A stretch of 64,000 nucleotides of DNA from Nonlabens dokdonensis DSW-6. GTDB taxonomy: Bacteria > Bacteroidota > Bacteroidia > Flavobacteriales > Flavobacteriaceae. The DNA is taken from contig NC_020156.1 in assembly GCF_000332115.1 (NCBI RefSeq), positions 2,605,501-2,669,500 on the forward strand, in the 5' to 3' direction. The notes beneath the pieces were generated by a model. The model was not told the origin of the DNA and did no database searches. It was given only the letters and a program-made list of their open reading frames with translations. This document shows, piece by piece, positions 28,379 to 36,980 of the stretch (positions are counted from its first letter, which is position 1; each line of letters begins with the position of its first letter). Position numbers and translations under genes: made by a program.

Positions 28379-29179
28379 ATGCTCCTCAAAAAACTCCTCA
28401 AAACCATACTTATAATCGCAATCGGAGGTTACCTGGTAATTTGCGGCTTGCTGTATTTTTATCAGGAAAGTTTATTATTCTTTCCAGAAAAGTTAGAAAA
28501 AGACTTTCAATTTGAGTTCAAACATAAATTTGTAGAAAGAGATATTGTAACTAGTACTGGTCACTCCATTAATACATTATTGTTTCCACAGGAGAATGCG
28601 AAAGGCGTTATTCTTTATCTTCATGGTAACGGCGGTAGTTTAAAATCTGTGGGAAATGTGTCCGAGCATTTTTTACCTTTAGGCTATGATGTATTTATGG
28701 TCGATTATGCAGGTTATGGTAAAAGTAGTGATGAAATAACCCAACAAGAAGAATGGTTTGAAGACATGCAATTCATTTATGATGATTTAAAAAACAGCTA
28801 TTCTGAAGATGAAATTGTCATAATAGGCTATTCCATAGGAACCGGAGTTGCTTCTTATCTAGCTTCTCAAAATAATCCGGCGCAGCTCATTCTACATGCA
28901 CCATACTACAGCATGACAGACATGATGCAACGCAATTACCCTATCATACCTACGTTTATCTTAAGATATGAGCTTGCAACAAATGAATATTTGAAAAAAG
29001 TCAATGCTCCTGTTTATTTATTTCATGGTGATAAGGATAAAGTGATTCCAGTAGAATCATCGGTAATGTTAAGTGAGGAATTTAATTTACCGTTTACTAA
29101 ATTAGAGAACCAAGGACACGGAAATATGGCTGCAAATAGGACAGCTTTAGCACAATTAAATGCGATTTTAAATGATTAG
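28379..29179 (+). CDS. Membrane-anchored alpha/beta hydrolase
   Basis: A 266-residue serine hydrolase with an N-terminal membrane anchor (residues 5-28). The oxyanion region is LYLHGNGGS (79-87). The nucleophile is S152 in IGYSIGTG. The acid is in LFHGDKDKVIPVESS, and the histidine is in NQGHGNMAANR. The layout matches the BEM46/YfhR-like subfamily of esterase-type hydrolases. The natural substrate is unknown. It is spaced 3 bases from the response regulator gene and overlaps the following gene by 8 bases, so it belongs to the same operon. Confidence 0.87.
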   Translation: MLLKKLLKTILIIAIGGYLVICGLLYFYQESLLFFPEKLEKDFQFEFKHKFVERDIVTSTGHSINTLLFPQENAKGVILYLHGNGGSLKSVGNVSEHFLPLGYDVFMVDYAGYGKSSDEITQQEEWFEDMQFIYDDLKNSYSEDEIVIIGYSIGTGVASYLASQNNPAQLILHAPYYSMTDMMQRNYPIIPTFILRYELATNEYLKKVNAPVYLFHGDKDKVIPVESSVMLSEEFNLPFTKLENQGHGNMAANRTALAQLNAILND

Positions 29180-31156
29180 AAAAAAGTACCTCTATTTTGC
29201 TTTATTGATTGTGATGGTTGTATTGATTTATAAAGTCATTGCCTTTTTCACTCTTCAAGAAGATAGAATTAATGCCACATATTTAATTCCCCAAGATGCG
29301 GTCTTTTTTATTGAGATGGACGATCCTTTGCGCAATATGAATACGCTGGCCGAAAGCGAAATATGGGATCATCTACAAACTAATGAGACCATCCATAAAA
29401 TGAGTGCAAACTCAATGCGCTAGACACCATTTTTCAGTCCAAAACAGATCTTTTTGAAATCATCGGTAATAGAGATGTCTTTATGAGCGCTCATATGATT
29501 AAAAGAGATGACTACGCTTTTTTGTATGTCGTAGACATGGAAAAACTCTCTAGATTTGAATTTATTAAAAGCAATATCAACCAACTGGTAAACAAGAATT
29601 TTGATGTTACTAAACGCATTTACAATGAGGTAGAGATAACGGAGATTACAGATAAAAGCACCTACGAAATTCTATCTCTTGCTTTTATAGAAAACCAAAT
29701 GGTTGCCAGCTACACGCATACTCTGGTTGAAAAAAGCATTGATGAATTTCTGTCTCCAGTAATAGGCCGTGATTTACAGTTCTTGGAAATCCAGCGAGAG
29801 GTAAAACAGCAAGATCTATTTAGGTTTTATCTCAATCACAAATACCTAACTGATTATTATAAAGCATTTTCTAATGAAAATAGCGCTATCGTTGAGCTGT
29901 TTGAGGAGCATTTTAACTTCTCTGGTTTTCATATAGATGTAGATTCTGACCGATTGTTAAATGCAAATGGTTATTCTAATGGTGATCAAACGGCCCAAAG
30001 TTTAATCACTGCTCTTAATGATTCAGGAACCAGTAAGGTAACGGTTAGTGAGATTTTGCCGCAGGAAACAGTTTTGTTTTTAAGTTTTGGATTTGATGAG
30101 TTTTCAGAACTGCATGGTAATTTTTATGACTTACTAGAAAGTCAAAATCCTAGTTTATTTAATGAATACAAACAAGGGAGAAAAAAAATAGAAGATCTGG
30201 TTGAAATCGATCTAGAGCGTGACTTTTATTCTTGGATGGATGATGAACTCGCTTTCGCGAAAGCGGACTCAAAAAACATATCTGAAAAAGAAGGAATTGC
30301 CGTAATCTTAAAAGCCAAAAATGCAGACGATGCCATCGAGCGGCTAAAGTTTGTCGAGCAACAAATTGCTGAGAACACGCCAGTAAAATTTAAAGAAGTA
30401 GACTACAGAGGTTACAAAATCAATTACTTAGATTTAAAAGGCTTTTTTAAATTGATCGCCGGCTCTTTGTTTGACGCTATAGAAAAACCTTACTATACGG
30501 TCATCGATGATTTTGTAGTATTTAGTAATTCGCCTAAGACGTTAAAGTTATTTATAGACGCTCAAGAAACCGAAAAAACCCTTGTTGAGGATGAATATTA
30601 CAACTATTTCAAAGATGAATTTAGCTCAGAAAGCAATGTGTTTTTATACGTAGACACTAATAAATTGATAGACGCATCTGCAAAATATTTGACTTCATCT
30701 TCCAGGGAAGAGTTAGAGTTAAATAAAACCTTTTTCTCACAATTTACCCAAATTGGATTGGAATTAACAGCACAAGAATCTGTTTTTGAATCTAAGGCAA
30801 TGATTCACTATGATAAAGATTACGATCATGAAGCCTTGCAGCAAGAGGAACGAACAAAAGACCTACCACTTGATTTTGTAACTATAAGAAAAGAAGAAAT
30901 AAGTAAGGAAACTGTTTTTGATATACCGCCTATTTTCCCAGATGATTTTACAGCCAATTTTTATGAGCAAAAGTATACTAATGGAAAGATCAAAATGAAG
31001 GTGTATTTAAAAGATGGCATTCCAGATGGTCGTTATAAGGAATATTATTTTGATGGCCAGCTTAAGATCTCAGGTCGCTTTGATGAAGGAGAAAAAGATG
31101 GTAAGTGGAAAGCCTACTTAAGAAACGGTAAACTGTATCACAAAGAGCGATTTTGA
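29172..31156 (+). pseudogene. Frame-shifted membrane-anchored protein with MORN-like tail
   Basis: Two frames (29172-29423 and on from about 29411 to 31156) form one protein of about 661 residues. The first gives a membrane helix and TYLIPQDAVFFIEMDDPLRNM, then stops. Adding one A in the AAA run at 29408-29410 would continue as SAKLNALDTIFQSKTDLFEII, straight into the second frame. The middle resembles periplasmic DUF3352-like proteins, but I am not sure. The end has two MORN-like repeats (YTNGKIKMKVYLKDGIPDGRYKEYYFDGQLKISGRF). The palindrome encodes AFAKA near 30251. It may be a true decay event, a switchable frame, or a sequencing error. Confidence 0.8.
30250..30265. repeat. Iterated 16-bp palindrome, copy 6 (in the MORN-tail gene)
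   Basis: Perfect CGCTTTCGCGAAAGCG, read as AFAKA in the segment DDELAFAKADSKN. Confidence 0.95.
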
Positions 31157-31507
31157 TCTAAAATCCCAGAAATTTTCTTGAGAAATTATTAGGGATCTCT
31201 TAGAACCTTTTCTCATTCCAAAATATTTGGAAAGATATTTTTAATAAATATGGAAGAGCTAATTACATCCTTATCACTATTAAAATGAAAACTAACGAAG
31301 TGAGTTTCTAAGGTTTTCCCCTTGGGGAAATGTAAGACCAGTACTTAGCTTGCCGAAGTGGAGTTATTTAGGTTTTCCCCTTTGGGGAAATGTAAGACCT
31401 GTACTGAGCTCGAAGTGAGTTTCTAAGGTTTTCCCCTTTGGGGAAATGTCCGGCAGGACAATGGGGCTTGCACAAGAGTAAAACTCACAAACTCACAAAC
31501 TCAAATA
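31157..31507. other. Gene-free spacer with a 57-bp hairpin-repeat array
   Basis: No supported coding frame. The middle (31297-31449) is a three-copy imperfect direct repeat described separately. The flanks are AT-rich and end in repeated AACTCACA words near 31480-31503. Confidence 0.6.
31297..31449. repeat. Three tandem 57-58-bp imperfect repeats with internal hairpin
   Basis: Units begin with GAAG at 31297, 31355 and 31412. Each holds a GGTTTTCCCCTTTGGGGAAA-type palindrome followed by ATGTAAGACC (or ATGTCCGGC in the last). Units 1-2 also share GTACTKAGCT before the next GAAG. The third unit is truncated. Confidence 0.8.
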
Positions 31508-31672
31508 CTACTTCCTTTCCTCACGTTTTTCCTGAATGCGCTGTTTAAAATTACGTCTTTTACGATCTTTAATACTTCCTTGTTTACTTCTATTCCAAAA
31601 CAGAAATACGACAAATGCGAGCAATACGCCGCCTATATAAATCCAGTCTTTGTAGTCACTTAAGGTTTCCAT
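31508..31672 (-). CDS. Small single-pass membrane protein downstream of lolD-like gene
   Basis: A 54-residue frame beginning at an ATG (31672) inside the last 13 bases of the ABC ATPase gene. The translation has a short acidic N-terminus ([10 protein letters not shown]), one membrane helix ([16 protein letters not shown]) and a strongly basic tail ([20 protein letters not shown]). The overlap implies translational coupling. The composition is that of a genuine small membrane protein, but no family is recognised. Confidence 0.65.
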   Translation of the reverse strand: METLSDYKDWIYIGGVLLAFVVFLFWNRSKQGSIKDRKRRNFKQRIQEKREERK

Positions 31673-32361
31673 GGTCTATTTCTTGTGTCTGTTTCAATTA
31701 TTCCATCACGCAATCTTATCACGCGATGCGCATGTTCTGCTATTTCTTCTTCGTGAGTTACTAATATGACTGTATTACCGTCGGCATGGATTTTATCAAA
31801 AAGTGCCATGATTTCTACTCCAGTTTTAGAGTCTAAATTTCCCGTAGGTTCATCGGCAAGTATGATGGATGGATTGTTGACTAATGCTCTTCCTACGGCA
31901 ACACGCTGTCGTTGTCCACCAGAAAGTTGGTTGGGCTGGTGATCCATTCTATCAGCAAGTCCTACGCTTGTTAAGACTTCTTCAGCACGAGCCTTGCGAT
32001 CTTTCTTTGATTTACCTGCATAAATCATAGGTAATGCCACATTATCTAGCGCTGTAGTTCTCGGTAAAAGATTGAATGTCTGGAAAACAAAACCTATCTC
32101 TGTGTTTCTAATTTCGGCGAGTTGATCATCACTCAAGCTAGAAACATCAGTTCCATTGAGTTTATAACTTCCTGCAGTAGGCGTGTCCAGACATCCTAAA
32201 AGATTCATCAAAGTAGATTTTCCAGAACCAGAAGGTCCCATAAAAGCAATATAATCACCTTTTTTTATGTCCAGGTCTATTCCTTTCAAAACATGAACGG
32301 TTTCAGAACCTAGTTTAAAATCACGTATAATATTGCGTACTTCGATGACATTTTCACTCAT
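31660..32361 (-). CDS. ABC transporter ATP-binding protein, LolD/MacB type
   Basis: A 233-residue ATPase. Walker A is [11 protein letters not shown] (about residues 42-52), the Q-loop is in [11 protein letters not shown], the ABC signature is [15 protein letters not shown], and Walker B is [13 protein letters not shown], followed by the H-loop in [26 protein letters not shown] is characteristic of the LolD/MacB/FtsE group, which drives lipoprotein release or mechanotransmission-type export. No permease gene is adjacent, so the exact system is not determined. The downstream small membrane gene overlaps its 3' end. Confidence 0.9.
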   Translation of the reverse strand: MSENVIEVRNIIRDFKLGSETVHVLKGIDLDIKKGDYIAFMGPSGSGKSTLMNLLGCLDTPTAGSYKLNGTDVSSLSDDQLAEIRNTEIGFVFQTFNLLPRTTALDNVALPMIYAGKSKKDRKARAEEVLTSVGLADRMDHQPNQLSGGQRQRVAVGRALVNNPSIILADEPTGNLDSKTGVEIMALFDKIHADGNTVILVTHEEEIAEHAHRVIRLRDGIIETDTRNRPWKP

Positions 32362-32540
32362 GGAACTAAATTAAGAATTTTAGATTTACGAGTATGACGC
32401 CTCAAAGCTTTTTTAGTTACAGATTTTGGATAAAAGTAAAAGTAAAAATAAAATCAAAATAACTTCAATTTCAATGTCGCTTTCAAATTCAACAAGAAAA
32501 CCTATCGTTTTAAGTTTGGGAAAAGATTTTGTAATCTAAA

Positions 32541-32576
32541 CTTAAACTTAAACTTAAACTTAAACTTAAACTTAAA
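32541..32576. repeat. Tandem hexamer (CTTAAA)6
   Basis: Six perfect CTTAAA units in the spacer between the ABC ATPase and the methyltransferase genes, ending in a TTTAAA variant. The surrounding spacer also has AACTTCAATTTC-type words. Confidence 0.85.
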
Positions 32577-32614
32577 TTTAAAACAACTTCAACTTCAATT
32601 TCGAGTTCGAGTTC

Positions 32615-33391
32615 TTACAGCTTTACGTAAAAACGTTCTTGAGATTGCTCTTTTCTGAAAAAAACCAGTCCAAAATCAAAACAATCTACACTAGCCGTGA
32701 CTTTAGAATGTTTACAAATCTCATTCCACACACGTGTCATATCTGTAGACCAGTAGATGTCGTCAAAAACCACCACAGAGTCATTGTGCACGTGAGCTAG
32801 AATACTTTCAAAATAAGTAATAGTCGCATCTCCATCATGGTGACCATCTATATAAATAAGATCATAATCTTTTTCTTCTTTATGCTGAGATAGAAAATCT
32901 TTAAAAGTGGAACAAATGAGTGCTACATTTTGAATGCTATTCTCTTGTAGTTGTCGCCTAGCAAACTCATAAACTTCAGGACTTCCTTCCACACTAGTGA
33001 TTTGAGCTTGTGGTCGTGAAACAGCCATCGCATGTGTAGCAACGCCTAGCGATGTTCCTAATTCTAGCACATGATTTACCTCAAAATAGGCGCACAATCT
33101 GTACAATAGACGCGTGTCCTTTTCGGTACTGCAATTGTGTCTTAGGATTTCGTTAACCTTTCGCTCATTAGTTTTAAAAACTTTGCTGCCAGCACCATGG
33201 TCTTCAATTTTAAGAATGACGTTTGATGCGGCTACGCTTTCGCGAAAGCGAGATAACAACTCATAACTTTCCTTTACAGAGTCATCTCGTAAACATTTCT
33301 TCTCCAGCTGAAAAATAAATGGTGAATGAATCCCATGCAAGTGAAAAGACTTGATGAGGTGCGAGAAATAGGCAAATACTAGATGAAACAA
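32615..33391 (-). CDS. Class I SAM-dependent methyltransferase
   Basis: A 258-residue methyltransferase of the type found across Flavobacteriia, with N-terminal HGIHSPFIFQL. SAM motif I is HVLELGTSLGVATHAMA, motif II is ITSVEGSPEVYEFA, and motif IV is LIYIDGHHDGDATI, then VVVFDDIYWSTDM. The IDGHH/DD pattern resembles cation-dependent O-methyltransferases, but the substrate is unknown. The start is a TTG at 33391; no in-frame ATG lies upstream of the conserved region. A TAAATTTG box at 33396-33403 is too close for a normal leader. Residues 48-52 (RFRES) come from the palindrome. Confidence 0.82.
   Translation of the reverse strand: MFHLVFAYFSHLIKSFHLHGIHSPFIFQLEKKCLRDDSVKESYELLSRFRESVAASNVILKIEDHGAGSKVFKTNERKVNEILRHNCSTEKDTRLLYRLCAYFEVNHVLELGTSLGVATHAMAVSRPQAQITSVEGSPEVYEFARRQLQENSIQNVALICSTFKDFLSQHKEEKDYDLIYIDGHHDGDATITYFESILAHVHNDSVVVFDDIYWSTDMTRVWNEICKHSKVTASVDCFDFGLVFFRKEQSQERFYVKL
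33235..33250. repeat. Iterated 16-bp palindrome, copy 7 (in the methyltransferase gene)
   Basis: Perfect CGCTTTCGCGAAAGCG, read as RFRES at residues 48-52 in a non-catalytic N-terminal region. Confidence 0.95.
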
Positions 33392-33427
33392 AGCTCAAAT
33401 TTAATAACTACAAAGATGCTGTTTAAT

Positions 33428-34183
33428 TTATGAATCGGCTTTAATTTGTTCCATAAGTTGCTCGATAATTGCCGTAGATTCACCTTCTTGAGAAGCTAGT
33501 TTTTTAGCTTTTTTGGCAGTTTTTAATGCTTGCTTTAAATCACCTAATTTATGTAGCAAATGTGCTTTAGTTTCTAGATTAGACACATAAGTTTCTAATT
33601 CTATCGACCTATTAATGAGAACAAGAGCACATTTGAGGTCCGTTTGATCTTCAAGGTTTTGGTAAATTTTCCAAGCTAGCTCATTCAATTGATGACTGCC
33701 ATACCACAAAGTTTCTAAATTCTTTTTTGTGAGTTTTTCATGAGCACCTTCTGCTATTTCATATTTAGAAGGTTTGCCTTTGTAAGCGAGTAGATCACCA
33801 GATACGGTCATTTTATCGTGACGCTCTATAAGTTTTACCATTTCGGCACGGCGCATGGTGCTACCGCTTTGTCCTAGTTTGCGACCATTTTTAATGAAAA
33901 AGTAAGTAGGTATAGAGTTGACTTGTAAAATATCATCACTCAAATTATCATCAGTATTCATTTTATAGATAGTGACGTCTAGAGTTTCATCATTTGCAAT
34001 GGACTCGATAGTAGGAGCCATGGCACGACATGGTCCACACCATGGAGCTGTGAAGTAAAGTACTTTAATCTGGTCATCTTGAACCATTACGGTTTCTTCC
34101 ATCGTGGCATCGGTCACATATTCTTGAGCCGTAATAGTGCTAGAAAGTAAAAGTGAAAAAGTAATTATAAATAGAATGCGCAT
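33428..34183 (-). CDS. Periplasmic thioredoxin-like protein with helical C-terminal region
   Basis: A 251-residue exported protein. The signal peptide (MRILFIITFSLLLSSTITAQ) precedes a thioredoxin fold with active site FTAPWCGPCRAM and cis-proline region VNSIPTYFFIKNG. From about residue 130 on it has a helical extension resembling TPR-type repeats (LNELAWKIYQNLEDQTDLKCALVL, LETKAHLLHKLGDLKQALKTAKKAKKL). It probably reduces or oxidises disulfides of periplasmic partners, with the extension providing binding. It is monocistronic by spacing. Confidence 0.85.
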   Translation of the reverse strand: MRILFIITFSLLLSSTITAQEYVTDATMEETVMVQDDQIKVLYFTAPWCGPCRAMAPTIESIANDETLDVTIYKMNTDDNLSDDILQVNSIPTYFFIKNGRKLGQSGSTMRRAEMVKLIERHDKMTVSGDLLAYKGKPSKYEIAEGAHEKLTKKNLETLWYGSHQLNELAWKIYQNLEDQTDLKCALVLINRSIELETYVSNLETKAHLLHKLGDLKQALKTAKKAKKLASQEGESTAIIEQLMEQIKADS

Positions 34184-34752
34184 ATAGAGATTTTTGTTCT
34201 TGAACTAACTAATTTTATGCCAGTATTATTGTTTTGGTGTTCTGCTTTCTATTTATATTCTAAAATAGAAGTTTATCTTGAGGAAGCTCAAGGCGAAAGC
34301 GAGATCATAAATAGCAACACGAATATAAAACTCAAAAATCACAAAACAATTCTGGATGAATACAGTTTATTTATTGTCAGCTAGTTTTTACCAGAATGTT
34401 ATTGATAAAAAGGAAGTTACATTGGTTTAAGTGGCCTAAGAAAATAACACGTGAAAAATGAAGGGAAGCGTAGGGTTAAGCAAAAATCTTACTATCTAAG
34501 AATGTATAATTTGTAGGATATTGATAACAATCAAATCATTTTTTAATGTTGATAAACCTTCTTTTTGCGCCGTAGCGAGCAAAATTTTTAGTGTTAGGTT
34601 CTTAAGCCTTGATTTTTTTGTTTCGTTTTTTGATCAAGCAAAAAATGAAAGAGTAATTAGAATTAATTTAATGCCTGTTTTTATGAATAGCTAGTTTAAT
34701 AACTGTTAATAATTTTAATAATCATTATCTAAATTCAAAGAAAAACGAATAA
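34184..34752. other. 569-base gene-free spacer
   Basis: No convincing coding frame on either strand. A GGCGAAAGCG half of the iterated palindrome occurs near 34292. Near 34614-34650 CTTGATTTTTTTGTTTCG faces GATCAAG, an imperfect inverted repeat. The last 100 bases before mazG are very AT-rich and probably hold its promoter, though no TAnnTTTG match is clear. Confidence 0.45.
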
Positions 34753-35526
34753 ATGAACAACAGAAAAGAACAGCTTGCCGCAATAGATCGATTATTAACC
34801 ATTATGGATGAATTGCGAGAGCAATGCCCGTGGGACCGCAAGCAAACGCTGGAATCTTTGCGTCATCTCACTATAGAAGAAACCTACGAATTAGGCGATG
34901 CAATTCTAGACAAGGACATGGAAGAAATTCCTAAGGAACTGGGCGATTTATTGTTGCATATTGTTTTCTATGCAAAAATAGGATCTGAGACTGGTGATTT
35001 TGATATTGCAAGTGTTGCCAATGGTATTTGTGATAAATTGATCTCGCGTCATCCCCATATTTATGGTGACGTAAAAGTAAAAGATGAAGAAGAGGTAAAA
35101 GCTAACTGGGAGGCGCTGAAACTTAAAGAAGGGAAAAAAAGCGTGCTAGAAGGAGTTCCTAAATCCTTACCAGCGCTGGTGAAAAGTTCGCGAATTCAAG
35201 ATAAAGTGGCAGGCGTAGGTTTTGACTGGGAAAAGCCAGAGCAAGTAAAAGAAAAGCTAGAAGAAGAGCTGGCAGAATTGCAAGTAGAAGTGGACTCTGG
35301 AGACAAGGACAAGATCGAGGCCGAATTTGGTGATGTACTTTTCTCTCTTGTCAATTACGGCAAGCATCTAGGCGTGAATCCAGAAGATGCACTGGAAAGA
35401 ACAAATAAAAAATTTATCAAGCGTTTTCAATATCTGGAATCTAAAGCTAAAGAAATAGGGAAGGAGCTGCGCGATATGACACTGTCAGAAATGGATGTGT
35501 TTTGGGAAGAGGCAAAGAAGGTGTAG
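34753..35526 (+). CDS. mazG: Nucleoside triphosphate pyrophosphohydrolase MazG
   Basis: A 257-residue all-helical NTP-PPase that hydrolyses noncanonical or excess NTPs to NMP and pyrophosphate. Two MazG domains are seen: CPWDRKQTLESLRHLTIEETYELGDAI with EELGDLLLHIVFYA (residues 23-72), and ELAELQVEVDSGDKDKIEAEFGDVLFSLVNYG in the second half. The EExxE and ExxD metal-binding acidic residues are present in both. A membrane protein gene starts one base after the stop, so the two are probably cotranscribed. Confidence 0.94.
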   Translation: MNNRKEQLAAIDRLLTIMDELREQCPWDRKQTLESLRHLTIEETYELGDAILDKDMEEIPKELGDLLLHIVFYAKIGSETGDFDIASVANGICDKLISRHPHIYGDVKVKDEEEVKANWEALKLKEGKKSVLEGVPKSLPALVKSSRIQDKVAGVGFDWEKPEQVKEKLEEELAELQVEVDSGDKDKIEAEFGDVLFSLVNYGKHLGVNPEDALERTNKKFIKRFQYLESKAKEIGKELRDMTLSEMDVFWEEAKKV

Positions 35527-35527
35527 T

Positions 35528-36307
35528 ATGAGTAAGGTTAATGATAAATCTTTAAAACAAAAGATTCTTTCTTTTCTTGAGATCAAGGAAGGTTTGATAA
35601 AGAGTATTTCAGGAAGGAGTTATTTGGATTATGCAGTAAATGTTTTTTATGTTTTAGCCTTGATAATACCAGCATTTATTTACGGTTTTGAGATAGTTGA
35701 AAGTCATTATGTAGAGTTAGGCTTTGGAATTTATTTCAGTTCGATAATTTTATGGATTCTTTTCAGAAAATATATTTTGTTTGATGATGAAATTGAAATG
35801 GATTCTATTGAAAGCGGTACCTATGAAGATCTATCGTTTACTGAGGAAAAGTTGCCTTACATTAGGATTTTATCTTTTATAGGAGCCTTTATAATTATAG
35901 GTCTAGCCGTTTTTATTATATCGCATGAAAGTTATGAATTTGAAACGCTACATATATTCTTTTACTTAATTGCTGCAAAATGGTGCCTTTACCTATTTAT
36001 AAATGCTTATTATAAAGTAACTACAGATACCAAAATATTTAAAATTGAATCAGACAGGTTGAGAATTTCTTATGATAAAGCAGAAAAATATGTTCTATTG
36101 AAAGAACTCAAACAAATAAAAATTGCTGGAACTCATCTTTCGTTTTTCCCGATGGAAGGAAAGATAGAAATGCTCAACGATTTTGAACTAGACGAGAAAG
36201 AACAATTACAGATAAAAGGATTTTTAAATGAACACATGCCTGAAATTTCAGTGTCTATCTATGAAACTAGGCTAGAAATTTTCAAGGATAATAAGCAAGA
36301 AAACTAA
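35528..36307 (+). CDS. Unknown membrane protein, paralogue A
   Basis: A 259-residue protein with four membrane helices (about YAVNVFYVLALIIPAFIYGF, VELGFGIYFSSIILWILF, IRILSFIGAFIIIGLAVFII, LHIFFYLIAAKWCLYLFI). A soluble C-terminal part follows: KIESDRLRISYDKAEKYVLLKELKQIKIAG to IKGFLNEHMPEISVSIY. The ATG at 35528, one base after mazG, is chosen; an upstream in-frame start lies inside mazG. The C-terminal domain is paralogous to that of the next gene. No known family is recognised. Confidence 0.7.
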   Translation: MSKVNDKSLKQKILSFLEIKEGLIKSISGRSYLDYAVNVFYVLALIIPAFIYGFEIVESHYVELGFGIYFSSIILWILFRKYILFDDEIEMDSIESGTYEDLSFTEEKLPYIRILSFIGAFIIIGLAVFIISHESYEFETLHIFFYLIAAKWCLYLFINAYYKVTTDTKIFKIESDRLRISYDKAEKYVLLKELKQIKIAGTHLSFFPMEGKIEMLNDFELDEKEQLQIKGFLNEHMPEISVSIYETRLEIFKDNKQEN

Positions 36308-36957
36308 TGTGGAATTCTAATCAATTTTTGAAGTCTGATTATAAGAGCATTAAACTAATGCTATTCACTATAACTTTGGTCATCTTATACATCGTGGTGC
36401 GCAATCTAGATTTTTTTAAAGAACACAAAGAGGTGTGCTTTTCAATAGTGATTATTGCTTATTTTATATATCACATTTTTATCAAATGGAATAACACTGA
36501 GAGCATAAATATAGATTTGCCTGGAAATAAAAAACAGTTCAATATTTTTAATTACTTTATTGTTATTGTAGGTATTTACAGCATTTTTAATGATGATTTG
36601 AATAATTCCATTCCTTCTTGGAGTTTCAAGAATTTTTTAGTCTATTTAATTATTGCGCTTTTAATATCAATATTCTTGTATTTATATGTAGATGATTCCT
36701 TTGAAAAAAGAGTTGTAATCATAAAGAATGATCGACTTTATTTTCAAGAATCCACGGCTACTTATGCAGCTCCTATAAAAGAATTTCAAAAGATAAAAAT
36801 CAGCTATAATAAGATTTCTGCAATAGCAAAAGATGGTCGTAGAGACCGTTTGGGTGGATACAAAATGACTGATGGAGATATACTGAATCTTATTGCTTTT
36901 TTACGTGAACATACGCCTGATATTGAGCTGGATGTACGTTATGAGAAGATCGATTGA
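36307..36957 (+). CDS. Unknown membrane protein, paralogue B
   Basis: A 216-residue membrane protein whose ATG shares a base with the preceding stop (TAATG). It has about four membrane helices, then a C-terminal domain (IIKNDRLYFQESTATYAAPIKEFQKIKISYNKISAIAKDGRR to LIAFLREHTPDIELDVRY). That domain aligns by eye with the end of the preceding protein: xxDRLxxxxxxAxxxxxxKEFxxIKI, then FLxEHxPxIxxxV. A local duplication is the simplest explanation. The role is unknown. It converges with the methyltransferase gene at 36981. Confidence 0.7.
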   Translation: MWNSNQFLKSDYKSIKLMLFTITLVILYIVVRNLDFFKEHKEVCFSIVIIAYFIYHIFIKWNNTESINIDLPGNKKQFNIFNYFIVIVGIYSIFNDDLNNSIPSWSFKNFLVYLIIALLISIFLYLYVDDSFEKRVVIIKNDRLYFQESTATYAAPIKEFQKIKISYNKISAIAKDGRRDRLGGYKMTDGDILNLIAFLREHTPDIELDVRYEKID

Positions 36958-36980
36958 TCTTGCTATAGCTTTAAAAGCAT

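Noticed and set aside
31156..31200. Terminator-like AATCCC/GGGAT after the MORN-tail gene
   Set aside because: The stem is short with a long loop and no T run.
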